The notes: generated by a model not told the origin, from the sequence alone. Shown: positions 1-7,261, numbered from the stretch's first letter. The stretch is DNA of 10,646 nucleotides from Hypholoma sublateritium FD-334 SS-4 (GCA_000827495.1 KN817681.1:41290-51935); one strand, 5' to 3'. Program-made: numbers and translations.

Positions 1-130
1 GGCGCCTGGGGCCTGATCAGGGATTGGAATAGGAAAGGAAAGCGCCTGGGGCTTATATTGGACTGGAGAGTGCCTGGGACTCTATTATTGGCGGACTGGA
101 TTGGACTGGAAAGGATTGGGTAGGACTGGA
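1..130. repeat. G-rich patch of short imperfect direct repeats
   Basis: The top strand is strongly purine-biased and is built from short recurring words. GGACTGGA occurs at 60-67, 93-100, 103-110 and 123-130, with related GGATTGG at 22 and 113. GCGCCTGGGGC occurs at 2-12 and 42-52, with a shorter GTGCCTGGG at 70-78. Spacing is irregular, so this is a degenerate simple repeat rather than a clean satellite. No coding signal was found. It could be the edge of a retrotransposon or a pyrimidine-rich control region for something on the minus strand; the window edge hides the rest. Confidence 0.5.
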
Positions 131-600
131 TAATAGGCGGTACGAGCTAGGAACNTGTGAAGTGACGATTGGTGGCAAAACAAGGAGCTAGGAACCAGTT
201 AAATGTTTTCGAACGCGAGATTTGGCGAGTAGAACTTAGCTAGCTGCAGAGTGGGAGACAGTGAAGTGTGCGTACACCATAAAATGTGGAAACACAATGA
301 GCTAGCTCGACGATCAGAAGTTGGATCGATTTTAAAATAAGCGGATTGCTGAGTCTCGACGAAGCTCCCTGCACAAAACCCTAAAAACATAAACTCTTGT
401 ATCTCTCTTTACTCNAGTCTAAGAAAGCTAGATTGAATTGATTGATTAGTATTGAATAATTCCCCTTACCTTACAACGAACCGCAGGGTATTGTTGAAGA
501 GAAAGACATAAAGTTACATTAGCTAGCTACTACGGGGCAGAGCACACATTAGATTTTATAGTACTAGGAAGAGCGTCGCTCGATCTAGGGATAGAATCTC
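131..600. other. No supported gene; possible decayed 3' end of the copia element
   Basis: No reading frame here resembles a known protein. GAGCTAGGAAC is directly repeated at 144-154 and 185-195, and the palindrome AGCTAGCT occurs at 238-245, 300-307 and 521-528. The stretch lies just downstream (minus strand) of the copia RNase H remnant, where a 3' LTR would be expected, and the minus strand carries a TATAAAA-like word near 555-565. I cannot see paired LTR ends, so an LTR assignment is only a position-based guess. A minus-strand intron-like GTAAGG...TACTAAT...CTAG also lies around 427-475, but no exon around it can be defended. Confidence 0.3.
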
Positions 601-649
601 GCTCTGCAGTGGTTGTGTGTTTTGTGATTTGTGTCTTGCCCGACAGCAA

Positions 650-1256
650 GCCTCTCAACGCCAACCACAGCTCTGTAGTGCCCTTCAAGTAGCAAAAAAT
701 TCACTTGACGGCGTCCCAGTGCTCGTAACCAGGGTGTGCAGTAAATCACGACACTGTCTGCACTGCATACGCAATATCCGGGCACGTTCCGAGCGCCGCA
801 TACATCAACGAGCCCACGGCTTCGTGATATGGCACATTGCGCATCCGCGTGAAATCGTGCATCATTGAGGGGGACTGCGCGGACAAGAGCCGCATGTTTG
901 GGTCCATGGGGATGGAGAGTGGCTTGAGGTCTTCAAAGCCATAGCAACGGATGATGGACTTGAGGTAGGAACATTGGGAAAGAAAGAAGCAGCCAGCCTC
1001 ACGTTCATGGTGGACCTCGATGCCAAGAAGCCAGTGAAGTTTGCCTAAGTCCGTGATCTCCATGTGGCCGGCAACACGTGACTTGAAATCAGCAATCAAC
1101 AAAGGCGACATTGCGACAATTGTGCAGTCATCAACATGCACCATGACCACAGTGAGTGCCTTCCTGTCCTCACTGCACTTGTGGAACACGGCCTGATCAA
1201 CCTCACAGCACTTAAATCCCATGTTGTCCACGAGAATCTCGACTAGGCGCTGGCAC
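650..1256 (-). pseudogene. pol: Copia pol, C-terminal reverse transcriptase and start of RNase H
   Basis: This is the continuation of the copia RT after the inserted element. It carries the catalytic motif C as HVDD (VDD at 1127-1135), where copia RTs usually have YVDD. Next come the LGKLHWLLGIEV block and the YHEAVGSLMYAALGTCPDIAYAVQTVS block that ends RT. The frame then meets TGA at 746-748 and TGA at 701-703. In copia families these two positions are normally Arg (TVSRF, AVKRI), so both look like CGA to TGA changes. Residual RNase H similarity (GYEHWDAVK, YLKGTTELWLAL) continues in the same frame to about 650. The active-site RNase H residues further on are not present. Confidence 0.88.
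1249..1256. repeat. Target-site duplication, left copy (GCTGGCAC)
   Basis: This is the left 8 bp duplication of the hAT-like element. It pairs with GCTGGTAC at 2149-2156 with one C/T mismatch. The mismatch fits post-insertion decay of a once identical pair. Confidence 0.75.
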
Positions 1257-1297
1257 CAGTATCTGCTGTACTCATACATGAAGTATGGGCAGTTGCC
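1257..1297. repeat. Left terminal inverted repeat of the hAT-like element
   Basis: This end starts with CAGTATCTGC and finishes with TATGGGCAGTTGCC. It pairs with 2103-2148 on the opposite strand and closely resembles the terminus at 3350-3390, which starts CAGTGGCTGC. The next bases, ATGTTGATGCATCCCCA, are also mirrored near 2081-2097. Confidence 0.75.
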
Positions 1298-1983
1298 ATT
1301 TTATGTTGATGCATCCCCAGGGCCAACTTCCCAAGGCCTCTGGCAGAGGCATTTGGGGGGCATTTTGGTACTATGACGTAGACTACATGGCCTGTGTCGC
1401 AAGGCTGTGCTTGTTTATTTGCACATTGATGTGCATCAAAAGCCAATGTGTGACCTCCTGCTTGCCTCTATTTACATTATGCGGGCTCACTCATGTCATA
1501 TTCTGGCCTCAAATCCAAACAAATGTAAATAATAGCCATCAGCCCAGGCCTAGCATGGGAATAACACCCAGGCCCAAAATGGAAGGCCAAGCTGGACTTT
1601 GCCAAATTTGGCCCAAGTCCATCTTTTGGGCAGCAGCACATGAGATTCCAAAGTCATCTAATCTAGTTGATATCTACCTAATAAAAGGCCCTTATTTTAT
1701 TGTTTTGTGCACAGACCATTAAATTTATTTCCATATACGGATAGTTTATGAATTTTAGGGAATTTTAAAAATTATTTCATAATTTTCTGAGGTGGTCAAT
1801 TTTGCCAATAGGCAGCCATTCAAAAATTCATTTTGCATTTTGCCAAATAAGGAAGCCATCTATAGTGATGATTTTGGTATATTTGGATAGCTCTGAATTT
1901 TCTGCTAATTTAGCAATTTTTTTCTCGTTTTTCTATTTTTAGACCAGCTTATGTAAAATATAGCTCCTACATTTGGAAGCCAT

Positions 1984-2114
1984 GGGCAGTTGGCTAGGCC
2001 ATGCATGGGGGGCAGGCCCTTGGGCAACTGCCCTGTNATGCATCACTGGGCAACTACCCAAGCCTTTGGGCAGTTGCCCTTGGGGATGCATCAACATAGT
2101 TAGGCAACTGCCCA
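1984..2114. repeat. Subterminal cluster of TGGGCARYTGCCCA palindromes
   Basis: Copies or near copies lie at 1984-1993, 2021-2034, 2047-2060, 2067-2080 and 2103-2114, so five fall within 131 bp. The same palindrome is in the left end (1287-1297), and in the other family copy at 3380-3391, 3414-3425, 3433-3446 and 3767-3780. Repeated short subterminal motifs are a known feature of hAT elements, where they bind transposase; that role here is inferred. Confidence 0.7.
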
Positions 2115-2148
2115 TACTTCATGTATAATTACAGCAACCATTGTTGGT
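2103..2148. repeat. Right terminal inverted repeat of the hAT-like element
   Basis: Reading inward on the minus strand it contains TTGCTGTAATTATACATGAA followed by GTATGGGCAGTTGCC, matching the left end with a few substitutions. The outermost 5 to 10 bases are less well matched, so the exact end rests on the target duplication. Confidence 0.7.
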
Positions 2149-2156
2149 GCTGGTAC
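2149..2156. repeat. Target-site duplication, right copy (GCTGGTAC)
   Basis: This is the right partner of 1249-1256. On the minus strand it encodes the Tyr-Gln part of the RT motif GRRWYQ, so the target lay inside a conserved coding motif. Confidence 0.75.
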
Positions 2157-3349
2157 CAACGACGGCCAGACTGCTTCAAGCCGTACAAGGTTTTCTGCAG
2201 TTGGCAGACAAGATGAGGGCCGGAGGCGTATCCGGGAGGCTGGCACATGAAAATCTTCTCCTCGGAGGTGAGTTTCCCATTGAGGTAGGCACCCTTGATG
2301 TCAATCTGATGAGTTTCCATGTCCTGAGCAGCTGCGAGTGCTAAAATTGCTTGGATCAATGCCAGGCACGCAATGGGCGCGTACATGTCAAAATAATTGA
2401 CCCCAGGGACCTGCGAAAATCCCTGCGCGACCAGACAAGCCTTGTAGCGGACAACGTTGCCTGCCGTGTCCTTCTTTGCTTGGAAAACCCACTTCGACCC
2501 AACGACATTTGCTCCCTCTGGCGGCTCCACCAGCATCCACGTCTCTGTCTCCTGCAACATCCGCAGCTCCTCCTCAATTGCCTTCTCCCACAGAGGCCAG
2601 TCCAGCCGCGATCTCACTTCCTTGAGGTCCTGCAGCTCCAACGCTTCGACCTCACTGATCTCCACGGCCATCGCGTACTTATCCGTGAAATCTGCCACTA
2701 TTATCACCCAGTCGCCCTCGCCATCAGCCTCGAGTGGTTTCTCGGCCTCAGGAGCAGGAGCGGCACTCTCGGTGGGTAACTGCACACCACACGTGTATGT
2801 GACACCCTGGCAATTCCCAACAACTGCGCGCCCATCAAGGATGTCGCACAACCATGTGGCTGGTTTGCAAACATGCTTGGGACATACGCCGGATGTTGAT
2901 GCATCAGAAGAAGCATCGGATGCATGTGCATCCGGGACAGGCATGGGTGTCGAAGCTGCACTTGTGCTTGTGCATGGGGTTTTGGCGACAGGAGTGGGAT
3001 GAGAAGCAGAAGTTTCAGTAGGTTCTTCAGCTTTTGTTTCAATAAATTCCCAATGCTCCCCCTCAAGACGAGAAGCTGACGCCCCCGTCTTGTCATAGTA
3101 GATGTTTTGCTCCATGGTAACCATCTTCTTGTCTGGCCAGAAAACCCGCACCCCCTTCGACCTCTCGTCGATGCCCATCCACCGCCCCTCTCACACCTAC
3201 CCACCCAACTTGTCACCACCCTCCACGCACACCCACACCTTCTCGCCCCACTCGCGGACGTTGCTGAGGTCCGACTTCTTCCTGAAAGCGGCCTCGTAAG
3301 GTATCTTGCCGTCGACAGCCTTTGTGGATGTGCGATTGAGCAGCCACAC
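2149..3349 (-). pseudogene. pol: Copia pol, integrase C-terminus plus N-terminal reverse transcriptase
   Basis: From 3349 the frame reads an integrase tail of the type VWLLNRTSTKA...PYEAAF, followed by the WGEKVWV region. Two in-frame stops follow, TAG at 3197-3199 and TGA at 3191-3193, and the same frame then stays open to 2149. After GRWMGIDERSKGVRVFWPD comes an acidic, Ser/Ala/Thr-rich linker containing a DAHASDASSDAS run. The RVT_2 domain starts around LDWPLWEKAIEEEL and contains GSKWVF and LVAQGF. It also carries QIDIKGAYLNG, whose first Asp (2300-2302) is the motif A catalytic aspartate. Coding stops in the LYGLKQSGRRWYQ motif where the hAT-like element inserted. The downstream half resumes at 1256. 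Confidence 0.9.
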
Positions 3350-3790
3350 CAGTGGCTGCTAGTCTCATGCATTAGATATGGGCAGTTGCCCAAGTAGTCC
3401 CATGCATCCACAGGGGCAGTTGCCCAAGCTCTTGGGCAACTTCCCAACAGCCATTTTCAAGCCAAAGCCAAAGTACTGTAGGAAATCGACCAACTGCTCA
3501 AATCACGCGTCACAGGGCGCTTTGAGCAGAGCACTTTTTGAACATCGTCACACTCACAGATATTTTTGAGCACTTATTTTGAAAAAAATTGCATCTGATT
3601 TTGAAAATTGCCTTATATAGAGCAAAAAAGTCCGAAATTTGAGCACTATAACTAGTTGTCACTCAAATTTTTTTCTTTTGGGCACTTGAGCACTTGCAAA
3701 AAAAGCGTCACACAAATTTCCAGCTGAGCAGTTGGTCGATTTCCTACAGTAATTGCTTTCTACGCCTGGGCAGTTGCCCAGCGTGTTTTC
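3350..3790. mobile_element. Second, partial copy of the hAT-like element family
   Basis: The terminus at 3350-3390 (CAGTGGCTGCT... ending ATGGGCAGTTGCC) aligns along its whole length with the left end of the element at 1257. Subterminal palindromes follow at 3380-3391, 3414-3425 and 3433-3446. The copy is interrupted by a MITE (3474-3751), after which the palindrome recurs at 3767-3780. I cannot find a matching right end or a second copy of the 8 bp preceding it (AGCCACAC, 3342-3349), and copia coding does not resume to the right. The right side has therefore been lost or rearranged, and 3790 is only an approximate limit. Confidence 0.6.
3474..3751. mobile_element. 278 bp MITE with perfect 27 bp terminal inverted repeats
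   Basis: Positions 3474-3500 and 3725-3751 are exact reverse complements over 27 bp, starting TACTGTAGGAAATCGACC. The outermost TA on each side is best read as the duplicated TA target, the hallmark of Tc1/mariner-type MITEs, which leaves CTGTAGG... as the true end. The partly mirrored word GCGTCACA lies just inside both ends. The interior repeats the word GAGCACTT several times (near 3528, 3568, 3640, 3686). No coding capacity is present. The perfect termini imply a recent insertion compared with the surrounding hAT-like copy. Confidence 0.82.
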
Positions 3791-3906
3791 CGGCACCAGC
3801 TGGCATGTAGCTGAGTTTGAAAAAAGCAGCCATGCCTGTGCTGTGCCGACTTGCCATCATAAAAAATTCCCCCACACCTCAAAAAAGCAAAATTTACTGA
3901 TCTTGT
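3791..3906. other. Short intergenic stretch between the hAT-like remnant and the fold-back
   Basis: No gene or clear repeat end is visible. The word CCCCCACACCTCAAAAAAGC at 3869-3888 resembles ATTCCCACACTCCCAAAAAA inside the left arm about 70 bp further on, so a degenerate unit of the fold-back family may extend outward here. Confidence 0.35.
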
Positions 3907-4978
3907 GATTAGATCTTAGGTGGGCACATCAAATATTCCCACACTCCCAAAAAAGTGATCAGAATGACCACTTTTACTGTACATATGCCTGTATTTCAAT
4001 ATTAAATAAACCTAATCCCCCCATTCTTGCTGGGATAGGCCCTTTATATTTATTAGAAATTTATCAAAGGGTTTGCCATAGGATAGAAAACCATTGAGGA
4101 ATGGATGCAGAAAGATGGTAGTGGATGTACTTCACTTTTTTGTACCTATTTTTAGATCAGAAACTCGGAACATAAATAGATCATGCAGATATACCACTCA
4201 ATTCCTCTCTNNATATTGCTGTCCCTCCACATTTAAATGCATAGGAAGGATCAGCTCATCTGTAGCTTTCAAATGATGTCTTAAATGTGTGAATAGGAGG
4301 ACTGGAAGGTGAGAAATAGACATTTAGTCCGCTTTTTTAGACTATTTTTAGGTCAAATCCTTGCAGCAACTATTGCTTGCTCAATATCTTTATGAATACT
4401 TTGCTTCAGCACCCCAAATTTTAATAGTAGGATCAGTCAATCCATATCTTCAATTTGNTAGTCTGATTGTGTGAATAGGTGAAGTGGAAGGTGGTGAATA
4501 GCCTACTGATTTCGCTTTTTTGCCTGTTTTGATTACCAGCATGATAGACCATTTAATATCTCAGTGAATACTGACCCCCATAATCCCATCTTTCACCAGC
4601 ATCAACAATACATCTATATCTTCAAAACTGCACCCTGATTTGGGGTGTAGGGCAAGTGGGAGGGGCAGGAGGAAGCATGTATCATCATGTAGTCTGAGTT
4701 GGGAATGATTTGTAAGCAGATTCAACCATAATGTCACCTCCTCAATTGCTTCACCAATACCTGCCACATTTACCTTTAAAAAATATATTCTGAATTTCCT
4801 CATTCATAGCTTTCAGGTGATACCAATTTTATGTATGGAAGCATTCTAGAAGTGCAGGAAACTTCGCTTTTTTGGGCCTGTGGCACATGCTGATCAAATA
4901 CTAATGGCGGCATCATCCCCCTTCCCACCAGCACAGATAAGAGTATCTCTGTCAATTCATGGGGGATTTCCTTCAAAT
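3907..4978 (+). repeat. Left inverted-repeat arm
   Basis: This arm starts sharply at GATTAGATCTTAGG and ends near CCTTCAAAT. It carries a motif of the form CGCTTTTTTG or CACTTTTTTG at about 4128, 4330, 4508 and 4867, and an inverted one at 3949. Small open frames in the arm (for instance 4561-4803 on the minus strand) have no recognisable protein similarity and are probably incidental. Confidence 0.8.
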
Positions 4979-5037
4979 GTTTGAGATAGTACAGTGGTAG
5001 TATATACCTATATGGTTTGAGTGTTTATACAGCAGAT
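4266..5037 (+). repeat. Degenerate 160-190 bp tandem units in the arm
   Basis: Successive units begin with a TTCAA-type word at about 4268, 4449, 4621, 4812 and 4972, giving spacings of 181, 172, 191 and 160 bp. The first two units align best: both contain TGTGAATAGG, then GGAAGGTG, then a CGCTTTTTT run, then TATCT..GTGAATACT or TATCTTTATGAATACT. The third and fourth units keep only parts of this pattern. The mirror-image set is in the right arm. This looks like an old, diverged satellite captured inside a later inverted duplication. Confidence 0.5.
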
Positions 5038-5580
5038 CAAGCAAGTTGAATGAGTGAAAACTCTGAAGTACACCATCTCCTCCTCCCCCTTTTGAATGAT
5101 TAGCTTGTTTCATGGTCAATTCTAATCGGATAGACATGCTAAGACATGCGTTAAAAAGACCTTTATTAGTACTAAACATGTACACTACGATTTACAGAGT
5201 AGCTGCATTTATAACAACATTATTTACTGAGAAAGTAGAGCAGGATCACAGATGCATCTCAATTGCATCTGGGGCCACCCTTGCTGCTGATCCTAATTCA
5301 ATGGTTGAAATAGGTGACCATGTCTATTACCTAAAGCTTCGGGGTTACAGAATTTGAATATCTGCTCAAATGAGCTCCCCATGAAATATCTATGGATGTA
5401 CGGTTAAAATACCCTATTTTTCTCATTGTGCAATGATTATGAATTGCTCTGAAATGTGGTAGACACTGTTAAAACCACATTTACAATCCGCACAGCCTCA
5501 AAAAAACAGCTAAGGAATCGGAGCAGAACTGACCGAGATAGATCGGCAAATGCAACGAAATGGGTAGAGAAACATCTTTT
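5038..5580. other. Unique spacer of the fold-back structure
   Basis: This 543 bp stretch lies between the arms and has no mirror partner. On the plus strand, a frame opens after a stop near 5100 and, with an ATG at 5112, runs to 5357. Its protein of about 81 residues ends with a stretch containing SGATLAADPNSMVEIGDHVY. I do not recognise it. It is too short to be a full transposase and may be chance. The remainder (5358-5580) is AT-rich and holds no feature I can name. Confidence 0.4.
5112..5357 (+). CDS. Unrecognised small ORF in the fold-back spacer
   Basis: The frame of about 81 codons starts at ATG 5112 and ends with TGA. It begins MVNSNRIDMLRHALKRPLLV, continues through a mixed hydrophobic stretch, and ends in an acidic-to-aromatic tail (EIGDHVYYLKLRGYRI). 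No signal peptide, domain or catalytic motif is visible. It is the only open frame located in the unique part between two long inverted arms, which is where a mobile element would carry a gene; that is the sole reason to list it. It may equally be a non-coding chance frame or an exon fragment of a captured host gene. Confidence 0.2.
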   Translation: MVNSNRIDMLRHALKRPLLVLNMYTTIYRVAAFITTLFTEKVEQDHRCISIASGATLAADPNSMVEIGDHVYYLKLRGYRI

Positions 5581-5639
5581 ATCTGCTGTACAAATGTGAC
5601 AGACATATAGACAGGTACTAATATTGCCCTATCTAAAAG

Positions 5640-6713
5640 ATTTGAAGGAAATCCCCCATGAATTGACAGAGATAGACTCTTATCTGTGCTGGTGGGAAGG
5701 GGGATGATGCCGCCATTAGTATTTGATCAGCATGTGCCACAGGCCCAAAAAAGCGAAGTTTCCTGCACTTCTAGAATGCTTCCATACATAAAATTGGTAT
5801 CACCTGAAAGCTATGAATGAGGAAATTCAGAATATATTTTTTAAAGGTAAATGTGGCAGGTATTGGTGAAGCAATTGAGGAGGTGACATTATGGTTGAAT
5901 CTGCTTACAAATCATTCCCAACTCAGACTACATGATGATACATGCTTCCTCCTGCCCCTCCCACTTGCCCTACACCCCAAATCAGGGTGCAGTTTTGAAG
6001 ATATAGATGTATTGTTGATGCTGGTGAAAGATGGGATTATGGGGGTCAGTATTCACTGAGATATTAAATGGTCTATCATGCTGGTAATCAAAACAGGCAA
6101 AAAAGCGAAATCAGTAGGCTATTCACCACCTTCCACTTCACCTATTCACACAATCAGACTANCAAATTGAAGATATGGATTGACTGATCCTACTATTAAA
6201 ATTTGGGGTGCTGAAGCAAAGTATTCATAAAGATATTGAGCAAGCAATAGTTGCTGCAAGGATTTGACCTAAAAATAGTCTAAAAAAGCGGACTAAATGT
6301 CTATTTCTCACCTTCCAGTCCTCCTATTCACACATTTAAGACATCATTTGAAAGCTACAGATGAGCTGATCCTTCCTATGCATTTAAATGTGGAGGGACA
6401 GCAATATNNAGAGAGGAATTGAGTGGTATATCTGCATGATCTATTTATGTTCCGAGTTTCTGATCTAAAAATAGGTACAAAAAAGTGAAGTACATCCACT
6501 ACCATCTTTCTGCATCCATCCCTCAATGGTTTTCTATCCTATGGCAAACCCTTTGATAAATTTCTAATAAATATAAAGGGCCTATCCCAGCAAGAATGGG
6601 NGGATTAGGTTTATTTAATATTGAAATACAGGCATATGTACAGTAAAAGTGGCCATTCTGATCGCTTTTTTGGGAGTGTGGGAATATTTGATGTGCCCAC
6701 CTAAGATCTAATC
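5640..6713 (-). repeat. Right inverted-repeat arm
   Basis: This is the mirror image of the left arm. The segment opposite 4101-4978 has no substitution by eye and only a 2 bp insertion (CT) relative to the left arm. It ends sharply at TAAGATCTAATC, after which the sequence is unrelated to the left flank. Confidence 0.8.
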
Positions 6714-7019
6714 CCCAGTCAAAAACGCCTTGGATGATTCCAAAGTAATACTGATTGCCGTGAATAGAAAACATGCAGCTGCCTGGTTTTATCTACAAAA
6801 ATCTCTCTAAGTCTATGTACATCCAGCTAAATCAAATAAATCTCAACCCAATTCAATCCCTCTTATCCAGCTGGAGAACGAGGCAAATCGAACTATATTG
6901 ATTACGCAGTATTTACGTAATACTTGTTGAATCAACAACACTCGACAAGCTACCCTCATATTGCATTACCTATGACATCAACATGCTCAGGATTCCTTGA
7001 GCACAAGGACCTGTGGTTT
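6714..7019. other. Intergenic region downstream of the minus-strand gene
   Basis: No coding region is supported. It probably contains the 3' untranslated region of the pseudogene that ends at 7020. A near-palindrome TTGTTGAATCAACAA lies at about 6925-6940, next to another imperfect palindrome GTATTTACGTAATAC around 6910-6924. Neither is strong enough to name as a terminator or element end. Confidence 0.35.
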
Positions 7020-7052
7020 TCACAAACTAGCTTTTGATTTATCTTCCCAGAC

Positions 7053-7105
7053 CTGCGAAGGGAGTAAGAAGGTCGCCATAGATAGACTGCAAAGATATCA
7101 CGAAC
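7053..7105 (-). other. Intron 6 of the hypothetical gene (53 bp)
   Basis: It has a GTTCGT donor and a CGCAG acceptor. Removing it joins LPAEQKQ to VWEDKSKASL and a TGA at 7020-7022. The joined tail has the spacing and residue pattern of the end of an HMG box, which supports this splice over the unspliced frame. Confidence 0.5.
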
Positions 7106-7186
7106 CTGCTTTTGCTCTGCAGGGAGGTTGTTGTAGTAGACTTTGAAATCATCTGTCATGCCTTGAGGATTATTCTTGACCCATTC

Positions 7187-7261
7187 CTGCACACATAAGT
7201 TTATTTGTTTGTTGAGGATGTAAGTTAGTAGCCACAAGACAGAATGATTTTGATCACATAC
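7187..7261 (-). other. Intron 5 of the hypothetical gene (75 bp)
   Basis: It has a GTATGT donor, a perfect TACTAAC branch site unusually far from the acceptor, and a GTGCAG acceptor. The codon just before the donor is TAG (7262-7264); the next exon begins EWVKNNPQG. Confidence 0.6.

Larger units (their letters stand above)
1257..2148. mobile_element. Non-autonomous hAT-like element inserted in the copia RT
   Basis: The element begins CAGTATCTGCTGTA and its two ends are imperfect inverted repeats that share ACATGAAGTATGGGCAGTTG. It is flanked by an 8 bp target duplication, GCTGGCAC at 1249-1256 and GCTGGTAC at 2149-2156, one transition apart. Removing the element and one duplication copy puts the two copia halves back in register inside the RT, which confirms the limits. 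A CAG-type start with 8 bp duplications is the hAT signature. The interior is AT-rich in its right half and holds no transposase, so it must have been moved in trans. Its last 170 bp are dense in the palindrome TGGGCARYTGCCCA. At 892 bp it is large for a MITE; a deletion derivative is equally possible. Confidence 0.78.
650..3349 (-). mobile_element. Ty1/copia LTR-retrotransposon remnant (5'-truncated, interrupted)
   Basis: Read on the minus strand, the pieces 3349-2149 and 1256-650 follow the copia order integrase end, linker, reverse transcriptase, RNase H start. This is the Pseudoviridae arrangement, in which integrase precedes RT. Gag, protease, most of integrase, the end of RNase H and recognisable LTRs are missing. 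The 5' side stops at 3349, exactly where a terminus of a hAT-like element begins. A second element of that family splits the RT. Several in-frame stops show the element is dead. Family assignment is secure from the RT motifs; the 3' limit near 650 is where recognisable similarity fades. Confidence 0.88.
3907..6713. mobile_element. Large fold-back structure: two 1.07 kb inverted arms and a spacer
   Basis: The left arm (3907-4978) and right arm (5640-6713) are reverse complements. Left and right positions sum to 10620 throughout, apart from one 2 bp indel near 4944. I count only three substitutions (3956, 3967 and 4100, all transitions) besides N calls. Further inward the match drops to about two thirds (4985-5037 against 5581-5633) and then disappears. 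Arms made of internal degenerate tandem units recall Foldback/Galileo-type DNA transposons. No target duplication is visible at the outer ends (TCTTGT on the left, CCCAGTC on the right) and no transposase is recognisable. Alternatives are a segmental inverted duplication or an assembly artefact. Confidence 0.7.

Noticed and set aside
199..390. Minus-strand 63-codon frame near the window start
   Set aside because: It has no domain, biased composition, and lies where a decayed LTR or intergenic sequence is expected.
1285..1722. 145-codon plus-strand frame inside the hAT-like element
   Set aside because: It runs through the terminal inverted repeat and repeat-rich interior, is Cys/Leu-rich without a transposase motif, and is best explained by chance.
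2141..3002. Several long plus-strand and alternate-frame reading frames across the copia region
   Set aside because: They are antisense or frame shadows of the GC-rich copia pol, whose minus-strand frame carries the recognisable RT motifs.
3474..3751. Possible transcription terminator or small RNA hairpin
   Set aside because: The perfect 27 bp termini are 224 bp apart and flanked by TA on both sides, which fits a MITE much better.
4561..4803. 80-codon frame in the left arm, repeated exactly in the right arm (5817-6059)
   Set aside because: The identical copy is only a result of the inverted repeat. The protein has no recognisable domain and the neighbouring degenerate units do not preserve the frame.
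6523..6774. Minus-strand frame running across the outer edge of the right arm
   Set aside because: It crosses the junction between repeat and unrelated flank, has no known similarity, and its counterpart in the left arm is not maintained.
6905..6940. Pair of imperfect palindromes (GTATTTACGTAATAC and TTGTTGAATCAACAA)
   Set aside because: They are short, imperfect and AT-rich, with no flanking duplication or T-run to make them an element end or terminator.
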